Shown: positions 48,136 through 57,121, counted from the stretch's first letter. The stretch is 64,000 bases of DNA from an uncultured Clostridia bacterium (GCA_947625245.1 CANQNO010000001.1:124001-188000), one strand, 5' to 3'. Notes: generated from the sequence alone by a model not told the origin. Numbers and translations: made by a program.

Positions 48136-49557
48136 ATGTTACCTTTTGATGGGAATTCCGCGCTCGGCTTTGTCGCCGTGCTCGCGATAATATTGTTTTT
48201 TACCAAACTTTTCGGCTTGTTTATCCGCAAGTTGGGTGTGCCGCAGGTGCTGGGGTTTATTATAGCGGGAATATTTATAGGACCCGCTGTCTTCGGCGAT
48301 TTTTGCGGCTTTTCGCTTATCGGGTTTGCGGGCAGGGGCTATACGCCGCTGTTCGTCCTGCCGGAAACGGGCAACGCGCTTTCGGTCTTTTCCAAAATAG
48401 GCGTATTGCTTTTAATGTTCACCACGGGGCTCGAAACAAACTTAAAAGACCTTAAAAACACGGGCGCCGCCGCCTTTTTAATGGCTTTTGCGGGCGTTAT
48501 AGTGCCGCTTGTGCTCGGCTTTTTAATTTCATTGCCTTTCGGCGGAATAGGCTTGGGATTTGCGGGTAAAGCCAATATTTACCGCTCGGTATTCATAGGC
48601 ACCGTTCTTACGGCTACAAGCGTCGCCATAACCGTGTCGGTATTAAAGGAACTGGGCAAAATACATACGCGGCTGGGCACCACCATAGTGTCAGCGGCTA
48701 TTATAGACGACGTAATAGGCATAGTGCTCCTTTCGGTAGTTACGGGCATTGCAAAGTCGGGCACGGGGGAATATTCCAACGGGTTTGAGTGGTTCAAAGG
48801 GCAGATATACGGCACAGTGGTTATGATAATCTGCTTTTTTATATTTGCCGTCGTTGCGGGCTTCGGGATATCCAAAGTATTCCGCTGGCTCGAAAAAAAG
48901 CGCGCCACCACCCACCGCATACCAATATTTTCGCTCGCCGTATGCTTTGCGTACAGCTGGATAGCCGAAGAAATTTTCGGCGTCGCAGATATAACGGGCG
49001 CGTTCCTTGCGGGGGTAGTGCTGTCCACGGCGCACCGCACAAGCGAATATGCCGACAAAAAGATAGAGGTGTGCACCTACACAATTTTCGCCCCCGTGTT
49101 CTTTGCAAATATAGGCATAACGAGCATAAGTTTTGCGGGGCTCGACCCGCGCATAATTTTGTTTGCGTTGCTTGCCGTGCTCATGGGGCTTATAGGCAAA
49201 ATAATAGGCTGCGGCGCGGTCTGCAAGGCGTTTAAATACTCGTTCAGGGAAAGCCTTACGGGCGGCGTGGGTATGATGGCGCGCGGCGAAGTCGCGCTCA
49301 TTGTCACCGCTACTGTCACGGACGCGGCTCTCGGCTCCAACGCCCTGCCCCCGCAATTTATGATAATGACCGTGCTGTTGATTTTGATTTCGTCCGTTCT
49401 CACGCCGATTTTTTTAAAACTCCTGTACGGGAACGAGAAAAAGCAGTTGCCGCTGAACCCCGGCGACGAGGAGAGCGCGCTCGAAGGTCCGCAGGAGCTT
49501 CCGGATTCTTCGTCGGGCAGGCACCGCCATTCCAATTCCAATTTCGTTGGGGATTAA
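48136..49557 (+). CDS. Cation:proton antiporter, CPA2/Kef type
   Basis: 473 residues with about 12 membrane segments. LGVPQVLGFIIAGIFIGP at the start, TTGLETNLKDLK, ATSVAITVSVLKELG and SAAIIDDVIGIVLL (the twin-Asp pair of the ion site) place it in the CPA2 monovalent cation:proton antiporters. It lacks the C-terminal RCK/TrkA domain of true KefB/C and ends in a short hydrophilic tail. Probably exchanges Na+ or K+ for H+. GAGGGA precedes the ATG. Confidence 0.9.
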   Translation: MLPFDGNSALGFVAVLAIILFFTKLFGLFIRKLGVPQVLGFIIAGIFIGPAVFGDFCGFSLIGFAGRGYTPLFVLPETGNALSVFSKIGVLLLMFTTGLETNLKDLKNTGAAAFLMAFAGVIVPLVLGFLISLPFGGIGLGFAGKANIYRSVFIGTVLTATSVAITVSVLKELGKIHTRLGTTIVSAAIIDDVIGIVLLSVVTGIAKSGTGEYSNGFEWFKGQIYGTVVMIICFFIFAVVAGFGISKVFRWLEKKRATTHRIPIFSLAVCFAYSWIAEEIFGVADITGAFLAGVVLSTAHRTSEYADKKIEVCTYTIFAPVFFANIGITSISFAGLDPRIILFALLAVLMGLIGKIIGCGAVCKAFKYSFRESLTGGVGMMARGEVALIVTATVTDAALGSNALPPQFMIMTVLLILISSVLTPIFLKLLYGNEKKQLPLNPGDEESALEGPQELPDSSSGRHRHSNSNFVGD

Positions 49558-49602
49558 AAGAGGGGCGGCCTGCGCCATTTTAAAAAAACTTTTTAAAAAC
49601 GC

Positions 49603-49630
49603 TTGACAGAATATTGTCGGGCGTTATATT
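49603..49630 (+). promoter_or_regulatory. Promoter of ylxM-ffh
   Basis: TTGACA (49603-49608), 16-base spacer, TATATT (49625-49630). Confidence 0.72.
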
Positions 49631-49642
49631 ATATTGTCAAGT

Positions 49643-49656
49643 TGTAAAGCTTTACA
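49643..49656 (+). promoter_or_regulatory. Perfect 14-bp palindrome between promoter and ylxM
   Basis: TGTAAAGCTTTACA lies just after the predicted transcription start and 5 bases before the first ylxM ATG. It could be a DNA operator, or an RNA hairpin over the start site. Nothing resembling a Shine-Dalgarno sequence is present. Confidence 0.5.
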
Positions 49657-49661
49657 CCTTT

Positions 49662-50093
49662 ATGCCTATGGACAAGATTGAATTTATGCGTCTTTGGGAC
49701 GTGTATTCGGGGCTTCTCACCCCTACCCAACAGGAAATTACAGGGTTGTATTTCAATCTCGACTTGACCCTTTCGGAAATAGCCGAGCAAAAGGGGATAT
49801 CGCGGCAGGCTGTTTCGGATTGTCTGAACGGCTGCAAAAGACAGCTCGGAGAGTACGAGGAGAAACTGCACGTTTTAAAACTCAACGACGAGTATTCGCT
49901 GCAAGTTTCGTTTATGATGACGGACGCGGGGCGTTGGGCGGAAAAGTTCGCCGCGGCGCATCCCGAATACAGGAAGGAACTCAAAGAGCTTACGGATATT
50001 TTAAATAAAGATTATTCAGCCGAAGTTTCGGCGGCGGGAGACAGCTCCCGGGGGGAAGCATGGCGATATTCGCGTCTTTATCCGAAAGATTAA
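49662..50093 (+). CDS. ylxM: YlxM-type DNA-binding protein of the SRP operon
   Basis: 143 residues from the ATG at 49662 (a second ATG at 49668 is possible). Sigma-70 region-4-like helix-turn-helix at about 28-75: LTPTQQEITGLYFNLDLTLS and IAEQKGISRQAVSDCL. The family sits before ffh in Bacillota and modulates SRP function; here the HTH part is clear and a C-terminal helical tail follows. Overlaps ffh by 34 bases. Longer starts upstream are rejected because they begin inside the promoter. Confidence 0.9.
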   Translation: MPMDKIEFMRLWDVYSGLLTPTQQEITGLYFNLDLTLSEIAEQKGISRQAVSDCLNGCKRQLGEYEEKLHVLKLNDEYSLQVSFMMTDAGRWAEKFAAAHPEYRKELKELTDILNKDYSAEVSAAGDSSRGEAWRYSRLYPKD

Positions 50094-51373
50094 ACCATAT
50101 ATTTTCCAAACTCACCAAACGCGGAAGGCTTACCGAGCTTGAAATAAAGACTGCCATGCGCGAGGTGCGCGTTGCGCTTCTGGAAGCCGACGTAAATATT
50201 CAGGTCGCAAAGCAGTTTTGCGCCGAAGTTTCCGAAAAGGCAGTGGGGCAGGAAATTTTAAAATCCCTTAACCCCGCCCAGCAGGTTATTAAGATAGTCA
50301 ACGACGAGCTGATAGCCCTTATGGGTTCGTCCAACCGCAAACTCAACGTCTCGCCCAAACCGCCCACGGTGATAATGATGTGCGGCTTACAGGGCGCGGG
50401 CAAAACCACGCTGTGCGGCAAGCTTGCCGTAAACCTTATAAAGGGCGGCAAAAAGCCCTTGCTCGTCGGCTGCGACATATATCGCCCCGCGGCAATAAAC
50501 CAGCTGAAAGTAGTGGGCAAAAACGCGGGCGCGGAAGTGTTTGAAAAGGGCGCGCAAAACCCTGTTAAAACCGCAAAGGAAGCCGTTGAATACGCAAAGA
50601 CCATGGGGTTTGATACGGTGATTATCGACACCGCGGGCCGCCTTGAAATCGACGAGCCGCTTATGCGCGAGCTGGAAGAGATAAAAAAGGCGGTGGCGAC
50701 GGACGAAATTCTTCTCACCGTCGACAGCATGATGGGTCAGGTTGCCGTAAACGTTGCAAAAACTTTCAACGAGCGGCTCGAAGTCACGGGCATAATTTTA
50801 ACAAAGCTCGACGGCGATACCCGCGGCGGCGCCTGTCTTTCCATAAAGGCGGTCACGGGCAAGCCCATTAAATTTATCGGCGTGGGCGAAAAACTCACCG
50901 ACCTCGAACCCTTTTATCCCGACAGGATGGCGTCGAGAATACTGGGTATGGGCGACGTGCTTACCCTTATAGAGAGGGCACAGGAAGCCGTTTCGGAAGA
51001 GCAGGCAAAGGTGTTGCAGAAAAAAATGCTGGAAAACACCTTTACCCTCGAGGACTATCTCACGCAGTTCGAAAGCATGAAAAAAATGGGCGGCGCGCAG
51101 GCGCTTCTTTCGATGATGCCCGGGGGTATGGGCGGAAAGATCCGCCCCGAAGATATCGACGAGGGCAAAATAGAGCGCACAAGGGCTATTATCCTTGCCA
51201 TGACAAAAAAAGAGAGAGTGGAGCCGTCTATTATAAACGCCTCGCGCAAAAAGAGAATAGCGGCGGGTTCGGGCACTTCGGTGCAGGAAGTCAACCAGCT
51301 GTTAAAGCAGTTCGAACAGACGAAAATGCTTATGAAACAGCTTAAAAACGGCAAAAAACGCTTGCCCTTTTAA
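50060..51373 (+). CDS. ffh: Signal recognition particle protein Ffh
   Basis: 437 residues. N domain, G domain with P-loop GLQGAGKTT, DTAGRLEID and TKLDGDTRGGA, then the Met-rich M domain (from about 300) that binds 4.5S RNA and signal peptides (MMPGGMGGKI and RKKRIAAGSGTSVQEVNQLL). GGGGGGAAG precedes the ATG inside ylxM. Slightly short at the C-terminal end. Confidence 0.98.
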   Translation: MAIFASLSERLNHIFSKLTKRGRLTELEIKTAMREVRVALLEADVNIQVAKQFCAEVSEKAVGQEILKSLNPAQQVIKIVNDELIALMGSSNRKLNVSPKPPTVIMMCGLQGAGKTTLCGKLAVNLIKGGKKPLLVGCDIYRPAAINQLKVVGKNAGAEVFEKGAQNPVKTAKEAVEYAKTMGFDTVIIDTAGRLEIDEPLMRELEEIKKAVATDEILLTVDSMMGQVAVNVAKTFNERLEVTGIILTKLDGDTRGGACLSIKAVTGKPIKFIGVGEKLTDLEPFYPDRMASRILGMGDVLTLIERAQEAVSEEQAKVLQKKMLENTFTLEDYLTQFESMKKMGGAQALLSMMPGGMGGKIRPEDIDEGKIERTRAIILAMTKKERVEPSIINASRKKRIAAGSGTSVQEVNQLLKQFEQTKMLMKQLKNGKKRLPF

Positions 51374-51439
51374 CAGCGAGCGGCAAAATCGATAGGTTTA
51401 AAATTTAACAAATATATATTAAATTCAAGGAGAATTATT

Positions 51440-51736
51440 ATGGCAGTAAAAATGAGACTTACCAGAATGGGAGACAAGAAGAGCCCGTTCTACCGCGTTG
51501 TGGTCATCGATTCGCGCAAGGCGCAGTCGGGCGAGTACATCGACAAAATCGGGTACGTTAACCCCCTTAAAACCCCCGCCGAAATCAATATCGACGTGGA
51601 AAAGGCTAAGGAGTGGCTGGCAAAGGGCGTTCAACCCACCGAAACGGTAAAAAGCTATCTGGTAAAAGTCGGCGCAATGGAGCAGTCCAAAAAATTGTCG
51701 GCGGCTAAGACTAATAATAAAAAGAAAAAAGAATAA
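51440..51736 (+). CDS. rpsP: Ribosomal protein S16
   Basis: 98 residues. [20 protein letters not shown] and [13 protein letters not shown] are typical. It has a slightly long Lys/Asn-rich tail. Binds 16S early in assembly. AAGGAG precedes the ATG. A 446-base gap with repeat copy E separates it from khpA. Confidence 0.97.
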   Translation: MAVKMRLTRMGDKKSPFYRVVVIDSRKAQSGEYIDKIGYVNPLKTPAEINIDVEKAKEWLAKGVQPTETVKSYLVKVGAMEQSKKLSAAKTNNKKKKE

Positions 51737-51737
51737 G

Positions 51738-52089
51738 TTTGAAATCCGCATATACTTCGCATAACTTTGTCAAGCTTACGTTTTTGCTGCGGTCACGTAC
51801 CACTATGTACGCTCCCTTGCAAAATCCGCGCTTTCCTCGTTCTGCTCGTATCTGCGAATTTCAATAGCACGGGCAATGCTGTGCAAAGTTGCGGCAACTT
51901 TCGGTAACGTATTTCTTTGTACGTTTCTCAAGTTTTCCTCGCGCGCCTTGCCTTGCTTGTATCTGCGAATTTCAAATAGCACGGGCACACTTGGTTAAAG
52001 CTTACGTTTTGCTGCGGTCACGTACCACTATGTACGTTCCCTTGCAAAATCCGCGCTTTCCTCGTTCTGCCCGTATCTGCGAATTTCAA
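51738..52089 (+). repeat. Modular intergenic repeat, copy E (three tandem units)
   Basis: Starts one base after the rpsP stop. Three units: 51738-51863, 51864-51975 and 51976-52089, each ending GTATCTGCGAATTTCAA. The left end TTTGAAATCCGCATATAC is complementary to that right end. Units 1 and 3 share TTTTGCTGCGGTCACGTACC with a CGTAC..GTACG hairpin; unit 2 has GTTGCGGCAAC and CGTA..GTACG. The family is the same as copies A-D (TGCGGCAAC, TTTTCCTCG blocks) but the ends carry different bases. Confidence 0.8.
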
Positions 52090-52182
52090 TAACATGGGAA
52101 AATCACTCGCAACTGCCGCGGCGGTTGCAAAATTATCGGCGCTGTACCCCTTATTTTAATGCGCCAAAGGGAGAAAAATTTA

Positions 52183-52422
52183 ATGGAACTCGAACTCATA
52201 AAATACGTTGTTGAGCACTTTGCCGAAAATAAGGACGCGATAGAATACGCGGTCGAAGAAAAGGAAAATTCCGTAGAAGTGACCGTTCATCTCGCGCAGG
52301 AAGATATGGGCAAGGTCATAGGCAAGCAGGGCAAGATCGCAAAGGCGTTAAGAACGCTCGTAAACGCGTCCGTGCCCCGCGGCGGCAAGCGTTATTTTGT
52401 AGAAATCAAAGAAAAGGTTTAA
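52183..52422 (+). CDS. khpA: KH-domain RNA-binding protein KhpA (YlqC)
   Basis: 79 residues from the ATG at 52183 (GGGAG upstream). Single KH domain with the GKQGK loop (MGKVIGKQGKIAKALRTLV). Partners with KhpB in RNA binding and cell-size control in Bacillota. Conserved between rpsP and rimM. The longer upstream start has no ribosome-binding site. Confidence 0.95.
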   Translation: MELELIKYVVEHFAENKDAIEYAVEEKENSVEVTVHLAQEDMGKVIGKQGKIAKALRTLVNASVPRGGKRYFVEIKEKV

Positions 52423-52429
52423 TTTTTAT

Positions 52430-52456
52430 ACGCGCAAAATTTTGCGCGTTTCTTTA
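52430..52456 (+). terminator. Weak terminator between khpA and rimM
   Basis: ACGCGCAAAA (52430-52439) pairs with TTTTGCGCGT (52440-52449), then TTCTTT. Real loop would be about 4 bases. Could reduce expression of downstream genes. Confidence 0.5.
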
Positions 52457-52495
52457 TAAAACGGGGATATGTGGTGCGTTTTGCGCCTTAATGTT

Positions 52496-52990
52496 ATGGA
52501 TTTTTTAACCGTTGGCAGTATTTTAAAGCCGCAGGGTATCCGCGGCGAAGTAAAAGTAGACGTATATCTCGACAGCGCCGAAGATTTTAAAAAAATCAAG
52601 CAGGTTTACATTTCGGGCGAAAAGTATTCCGTTTTAAACGTGCGCACGTCAAACGGGTATGCGTATGCTTCTTTGCGCGGCGTGGCGGACAGGAACGCCG
52701 CCGAACTTTTGCGCGGCAAAGAGATAGAGGCTCTGCGCGAGGATTGTCCTCCGCTCCCGGAGGGGCGGTACTATATAGGCGACCTTGTGGGGTGCAAGGT
52801 GGTTTACCCTTCTGGCGAAGAGGCGGGGGAAGTGGTTTCGGTCACTCCCGCCCGTACCGACGTGTTTACCTTAAAAACCCCTAAAGGGGAACTGAGCTTT
52901 GCCGCAGCCGACGGCGTGATAAGCGACGTCGACCTCGAAAACAAGATTATAACCGTCGACAAAAAGCGTTTTAAAGAAGTTTCGGTATAG
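52496..52990 (+). CDS. rimM: Ribosome maturation factor RimM
   Basis: 164 residues from MDFLTVGSILKPQGIRGEVK. N-terminal RimM barrel and C-terminal PRC domain (YYIGDLVGCKVVYPSGEEAG, then TLKTPKGE). Helps 30S head assembly near S19. An ATG at 52469 would add nine residues and has GGGG very close; neither start has a good site. Followed by the ABC transporter pair, not by trmD as usual. Confidence 0.93.
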   Translation: MDFLTVGSILKPQGIRGEVKVDVYLDSAEDFKKIKQVYISGEKYSVLNVRTSNGYAYASLRGVADRNAAELLRGKEIEALREDCPPLPEGRYYIGDLVGCKVVYPSGEEAGEVVSVTPARTDVFTLKTPKGELSFAAADGVISDVDLENKIITVDKKRFKEVSV

Positions 52991-52999
52991 GAGTTTAAA

Positions 53000-53698
53000 A
53001 TGCCGCATATTCTGCAATGCGAAAATCTCACCAAAAATTACGGGGCGGTGACAGCCCTTTCAAACGTAAATCTCGGCGTGGAAGCGGGCGGGATAGTGGG
53101 GCTTCTCGGTCCGAACGGAAGCGGCAAGTCCACACTTATAAAGCTCGCAATGGGAATGATTCAGCCCACGGGCGGCAAAATTCTTTTGGACGGCATTGCG
53201 CCGTGCGCCCGTACTAAGGCGTTTTGCGCTTACCTGCCCGACGCAAATTTTTTGAGCCAATGGATGAGCGTGGAACAGTCGATTAAATACAGCTCCGACT
53301 TCTTTTCGGATTTTGACAGAACAAAAGCCGAAAACATGCTTTCCCGCCTCGGCATCGGCTTGAAACAGAAGATAAAAGCTCTTTCTAAGGGCAATAAGGA
53401 AAAGCTGGGGCTTATTTTAACCATGGCTCGCAACGCAAAGCTGTATATTTTGGACGAGCCGATTGCGGGCGTCGACCCCGCCGCGCGCGATTATATCCTC
53501 GAAACGGTTATGAACAACCGCGCGGACGGTTCAACCGTGTTCCTATGCACACACCTCATTGCCGATATAGAGCCTATTCTGACCCACGCGATTTTTCTGA
53601 ACCGCGGTCAGGTGGTTTTGGACGCGGAAGCGGAGGAGATAAGGCAACGCGAGGGCAAGTCGCTCGACGCGCTTTTCAGGGAGGTGTTCAGGTGGTAA
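53000..53698 (+). CDS. ABC transporter ATP-binding protein
   Basis: 232 residues. Walker A GPNGSGKST, Walker B LYILDEP, signature LSKGNKEKLG (a degenerate LSGGQ), H-loop THLIADIEP. Similar in size and motif to the YtrB/YhcH type of short ABC exporters of Gram-positives. GGAG precedes the ATG. Ends inside the start of its permease gene. The pair is inserted between rimM and trmD. Confidence 0.92.
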   Translation: MPHILQCENLTKNYGAVTALSNVNLGVEAGGIVGLLGPNGSGKSTLIKLAMGMIQPTGGKILLDGIAPCARTKAFCAYLPDANFLSQWMSVEQSIKYSSDFFSDFDRTKAENMLSRLGIGLKQKIKALSKGNKEKLGLILTMARNAKLYILDEPIAGVDPAARDYILETVMNNRADGSTVFLCTHLIADIEPILTHAIFLNRGQVVLDAEAEEIRQREGKSLDALFREVFRW

Positions 53699-54477
53699 AA
53701 AAACTTTTAAAGCACGAACTGTACGCGCTCTTCAGGGTGCTTGCGTTCTTTGCGGTGGCGGTCGTTTTGTTTGCGGTCGCGGGCAGAGTTTTGATAGCCG
53801 TTCTTTTGGCGCATTCCGAAGAAAGCGGATTGGTTGTCATTTTGACGGCTGCCGTCTGCGTATTTTACGTAATTTCCATGCTTGCGCTCGTGGTGGCGGC
53901 TTACGCGCTGGGCGCCAACCGTTTTTACAAAACGCTTTTCACGGGCGAGGGCTATATGACCCTTTCTCTGCCCTTGACGCCCGTCGGGCTTATCGCGGGC
54001 AAACTTATTTCCTCGCTTATCGCCCTGTTTTTCGCCTCTGCGGTATCCGCGCTTTCGATAACGCTTTTTCTCGTTGGGTGGAACAGCGAGGTAATGGATA
54101 CGATTTTCGGCGCGTTCTCCTCGCTTTTTAAAGTTATTTCGGAAGCAGTATATACCGACCCGCTGTCGTTTGCAGAGGGCATAGTCAAGTTGATATTCTC
54201 CATACCCATGGTCCTTTTGATAATATTTGCCGTGATTTCGCTCGGGCAAACGTTTACCGCGCACCGAAAGGGGATAACTTTTGCGATTTTGATAGGCGTG
54301 TACTTCGTATGGAACGTGGCTTCGTCGATTCTCTTATATCCTCTTTCCGTTCTTTCCGAATTGGTTTCGCCGCATCTGACGAACTGGCTGGTTGCGGCTG
54401 TATACGCAGGGATAGACGTCGGCTGTTTCTTCTTTATACGATACATTTTAAAAAACAAAGTCAATCTGATAGCATGA
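53692..54477 (+). CDS. ABC transporter permease
   Basis: 261 residues from the GTG at 53692, preceded by GGGAGG; a longer frame runs back into the ATPase gene. Six or seven membrane segments (for example RVLAFFAVAVVLFAVAGRVL and VVILTAAVCVFYVISMLALV). Begins KKLLKHELYALFRV, the ABC-2-like N-terminus. Substrate unknown. The stop overlaps the trmD ATG (ATGA). Confidence 0.88.
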   Translation: MVKKLLKHELYALFRVLAFFAVAVVLFAVAGRVLIAVLLAHSEESGLVVILTAAVCVFYVISMLALVVAAYALGANRFYKTLFTGEGYMTLSLPLTPVGLIAGKLISSLIALFFASAVSALSITLFLVGWNSEVMDTIFGAFSSLFKVISEAVYTDPLSFAEGIVKLIFSIPMVLLIIFAVISLGQTFTAHRKGITFAILIGVYFVWNVASSILLYPLSVLSELVSPHLTNWLVAAVYAGIDVGCFFFIRYILKNKVNLIA

Positions 54478-55145
54478 AAATCACAATACTTACGCTTTTC
54501 CCCGAAATGTTCGCGCCGTTAAAAGAGAGTATTCTCGGCAGGGCGCAAAACGCGGGTAAAATAGAAATTTGCGTCGTAAACATCCGCGACTATGCCCAAA
54601 ATAAGCATTTGAAATGCGACGATTATCCTTTCGGCGGCGGCGCGGGCATGGTTATGACCCCACAGCCCGTCGGTTCGGCTATAGAGGCAGCCGACCCCTG
54701 CCATACGGCGCGGCGCATATATCTTTCACCCAAAGGCGAAACGCTCAACCAGAGCAAGGTGTTCAAACTTCTGGAGTACGAACATATCCTTCTGCTGTGC
54801 GGGCATTACGAGGGCGTGGACCAGCGCGTTCTCGATATGTATATCGACGAGGAAATTTCGATAGGCGACTATGTGCTTACGGGCGGCGAGCTTCCCGCAA
54901 TGGTTTTGTGCGACTGTGTGGCAAGATATGTAGACGGAGTAATTTCCGCGGGGTCGTTGACGGACGAAAGCTTTGCTTCGGGCGTGCTCGAATATCCCCA
55001 ATATACCCGTCCTGCGGTATATAAGGGCGTTGCCGTGCCCGAAGTGCTGTTGAACGGCGACCATAAAAAAATAGACGAGTGGCGGGCGGAACAGAGCAAA
55101 AAGCTTACAAAATCCCGCCGCCCCGACCTTATAAAGGGGGAGTAA
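54474..55145 (+). CDS. trmD: tRNA (guanine-37-N1)-methyltransferase
   Basis: 223 residues. MKITILTLFPEMF start, SAM-binding trefoil knot with LLCGHYEGVDQR, DEEISIGDYVLTGGELPAM and the PQYTRP element. Methylates G37 of tRNAs to prevent frameshifting. Start overlaps the permease stop (ATGA); stop overlaps rbgA (TAATG). Confidence 0.97.
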   Translation: MKITILTLFPEMFAPLKESILGRAQNAGKIEICVVNIRDYAQNKHLKCDDYPFGGGAGMVMTPQPVGSAIEAADPCHTARRIYLSPKGETLNQSKVFKLLEYEHILLLCGHYEGVDQRVLDMYIDEEISIGDYVLTGGELPAMVLCDCVARYVDGVISAGSLTDESFASGVLEYPQYTRPAVYKGVAVPEVLLNGDHKKIDEWRAEQSKKLTKSRRPDLIKGE

Positions 55146-55999
55146 TGAAAACTATACAGTGGTTCCCCGGACATATGGCAAAGGCAATGCGCATGATGCG
55201 CGAAAACCTGTCGCTCGTCGACGGGATTATTTTTGTGCTCGACGCGCGCTGCCCGGCTTCCTCTTTTAATCCCAAACTCAGGGAAATGGCAAACGGCAAG
55301 CCCGTTTTATACGTCCTCAACAAGGGCGATCTGGCAGACGGACGGGCTGACGCGCTGTTGAATATTATCCGCAAAAAGGGTGCGGACGCAATTAAAATAA
55401 ACGCCGTAAACATAGCTTCGCGGCGGGATATTGCCGCGGCAATCGAAAAGACGGTGGCGTTGAAGAGGGCGCAGGCGGCGCAAAGGGGATATAACCGCAC
55501 TTTCCGCTTTATGGTTGCGGGAATTCCCAATACGGGCAAGTCTACCCTCATAAATCTTTTGGCGGGCAGCCGCAGGGCGGAAACGGGAGACAAGGCGGGC
55601 GTGACCCGCGGCAAGCAGTGGATAAACTGCGGCTCCTTCGAACTTATGGATACCCCCGGCACAATGCCGCCCGCTTTCGGCGACCAAAAGCTGGCGTTAA
55701 GGCTTGCATACGTAGGGAGCATTAACGACGATATTTTGGACGCGGACGACGTAGCGCTGTCGCTGCTTGCCGAATTGCAGAGCTCTTATCCCCAAAATTT
55801 GCGCGACAGGTATGCAATTTCGGGCGGAACGCCGCCTGAAATGCTCGACGCGGTCTGCAAAAAGCGCGGCTTTGTTTTAAAGGGCGGCGGATACGACACG
55901 GAGCGCGCAGTGCGCGCGGTCATAGACGATTTCCGCAAGGGCAAGCTCGGCAGAATAACTTTGGATTTTCCCGAAGATATGGAGGGGAAAGAATTTTGA
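55145..55999 (+). CDS. rbgA: Ribosome biogenesis GTPase RbgA (YlqF)
   Basis: 284 residues from the ATG at 55145 (AAAGGGGG upstream). Circularly permuted GTPase: WFPGHMAKAMR, then NKGD (G4), the P-loop GIPNTGKST (G1) and DTPG (G3). Acts late in 50S assembly near L6 and L16. Standard position between trmD/rplS and rnhB. Confidence 0.96.
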   Translation: MKTIQWFPGHMAKAMRMMRENLSLVDGIIFVLDARCPASSFNPKLREMANGKPVLYVLNKGDLADGRADALLNIIRKKGADAIKINAVNIASRRDIAAAIEKTVALKRAQAAQRGYNRTFRFMVAGIPNTGKSTLINLLAGSRRAETGDKAGVTRGKQWINCGSFELMDTPGTMPPAFGDQKLALRLAYVGSINDDILDADDVALSLLAELQSSYPQNLRDRYAISGGTPPEMLDAVCKKRGFVLKGGGYDTERAVRAVIDDFRKGKLGRITLDFPEDMEGKEF

Positions 56000-56595
56000 C
56001 CGATAAACTTTTTTACGAAAGGGAACTTTCCCGCAAGGGCTATAAGTACATATGCGGCGTGGACGAAGTGGGGCGCGGTCCGCTGGCGGGACCCGTGGTG
56101 TGCGCCGCAGTGATATTGCCCCTCTCCGACGTGATAGAGGGCGTGGACGACAGCAAAAAACTAACCGCAAAAAGGCGGGAAGAGCTGTCCGCGCAAATCT
56201 TACAAAAGGCGGTTGCCTGCCGCATATCCCTCGTCGAACCGCAGGTAATAGATAAAATAAACATACTCGAAGCCACTAAGCTGTGCATGAAAAACGCGGT
56301 GGAAGGACTGGAGGTGCCCGCCGATTTCGTCCTGACCGACGGAAATATGACGCTCGATATTTCCCTTCCCCAACAGAGCATAATAGGCGGCGACGCCAAA
56401 AGCTATTTAATAGGCGCGGCTTCCATAGTCGCAAAAGTTTACCGCGACGGGCTTATGGACGAGCTTGCCGTCGCCTATCCCGGTTACGGCTTTAATAAAA
56501 ACAAGGGCTACGGTACGGCAAACCACATACAGGCAATAAAAAATTCGGGGATTTGCCCCGTGCACAGGCGGTCGTTCGTAAAAAAATGGATTTAA
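55996..56595 (+). CDS. rnhB: Ribonuclease HII
   Basis: 199 residues. Catalytic Asp-Glu in GVDEVGRGPLAGP, then DDSKKLTAKRRE and a later Asp in VAKVYRDGLM. Cuts RNA in RNA-DNA hybrids. The TTG start (55996) shares TTGA with the rbgA stop and has GGAGGGG upstream, so coupled translation is likely. Confidence 0.96.
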   Translation: MTDKLFYERELSRKGYKYICGVDEVGRGPLAGPVVCAAVILPLSDVIEGVDDSKKLTAKRREELSAQILQKAVACRISLVEPQVIDKINILEATKLCMKNAVEGLEVPADFVLTDGNMTLDISLPQQSIIGGDAKSYLIGAASIVAKVYRDGLMDELAVAYPGYGFNKNKGYGTANHIQAIKNSGICPVHRRSFVKKWI

Positions 56596-56679
56596 AGCCC
56601 GTATACATAATAATATATGTATAGGCGGCGACTTTAAAAAAAAGCTTTTGTGAAAATTGCGATACACCCCCAAAAACAG

Positions 56680-56708
56680 TTGCAATTTAAAAAGATATAT
56701 GTTATTAT
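56680..56708 (+). promoter_or_regulatory. Promoter of rplS
   Basis: TTGCAA (56680-56685), 17-base spacer, TATTAT (56703-56708). rplS is thus transcribed separately from rnhB. Confidence 0.65.
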
Positions 56709-56776
56709 CGTTTCCGACTTCGGACAGTCCTCTGCCCGTTAAAGGGTAAGAATGTCACGTTAATGGAGGTAAAGTC
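56709..56776 (+). promoter_or_regulatory. Possible L19 leader RNA
   Basis: Short leader with GACA..TGTC around an inner CCC-GTTAAA-GGG hairpin, placed just before the GGAGG of rplS. L19 autoregulatory leaders occur in Bacillota, but I matched only position and size, not the consensus. Confidence 0.35.
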
Positions 56777-57121
56777 ATGAAAGGTTTGGTTGAAGCTATT
56801 GAAGCCGAGGGGATGAAAAAAGAAGTTCCCGTATTCAACGTGGGCGACACCGTGACCGTCGGCTTTAAGGTCATCGAAGGCACAAAGGAGAGAGTCCAGA
56901 ACTTCGAGGGCGTGGTAATAGCCAAAAAGCACGGCGGCATACGCGAAAGCTTTACGGTAAGAAGGCTTTCTTTCGGCGTGGGCGTCGAGAGAACGTTCCC
57001 TCTTCACTCGCCTAAAATAGCCTATATAAACGTTGTCCGCAAGGGCAAGGTAAGACGCGCCAAATTGTACTATTTGCGCGGGCTTACGGGTAAGGCGGCA
57101 AAAATCAAAGAAGAACAATAA
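56777..57121 (+). CDS. rplS: Ribosomal protein L19
   Basis: 114 residues. [40 protein letters not shown] and [20 protein letters not shown] are typical. Forms intersubunit bridge B8. GGAGG precedes the ATG. In most relatives it follows trmD directly; here it is after rnhB. Confidence 0.97.
   Translation: MKGLVEAIEAEGMKKEVPVFNVGDTVTVGFKVIEGTKERVQNFEGVVIAKKHGGIRESFTVRRLSFGVGVERTFPLHSPKIAYINVVRKGKVRRAKLYYLRGLTGKAAKIKEEQ

Noticed and set aside
54309..54473. Longer trmD reading from 54309
   Set aside because: It lies inside the permease gene in another frame; MKITILTLFPEMF at 54474 is the conserved start.
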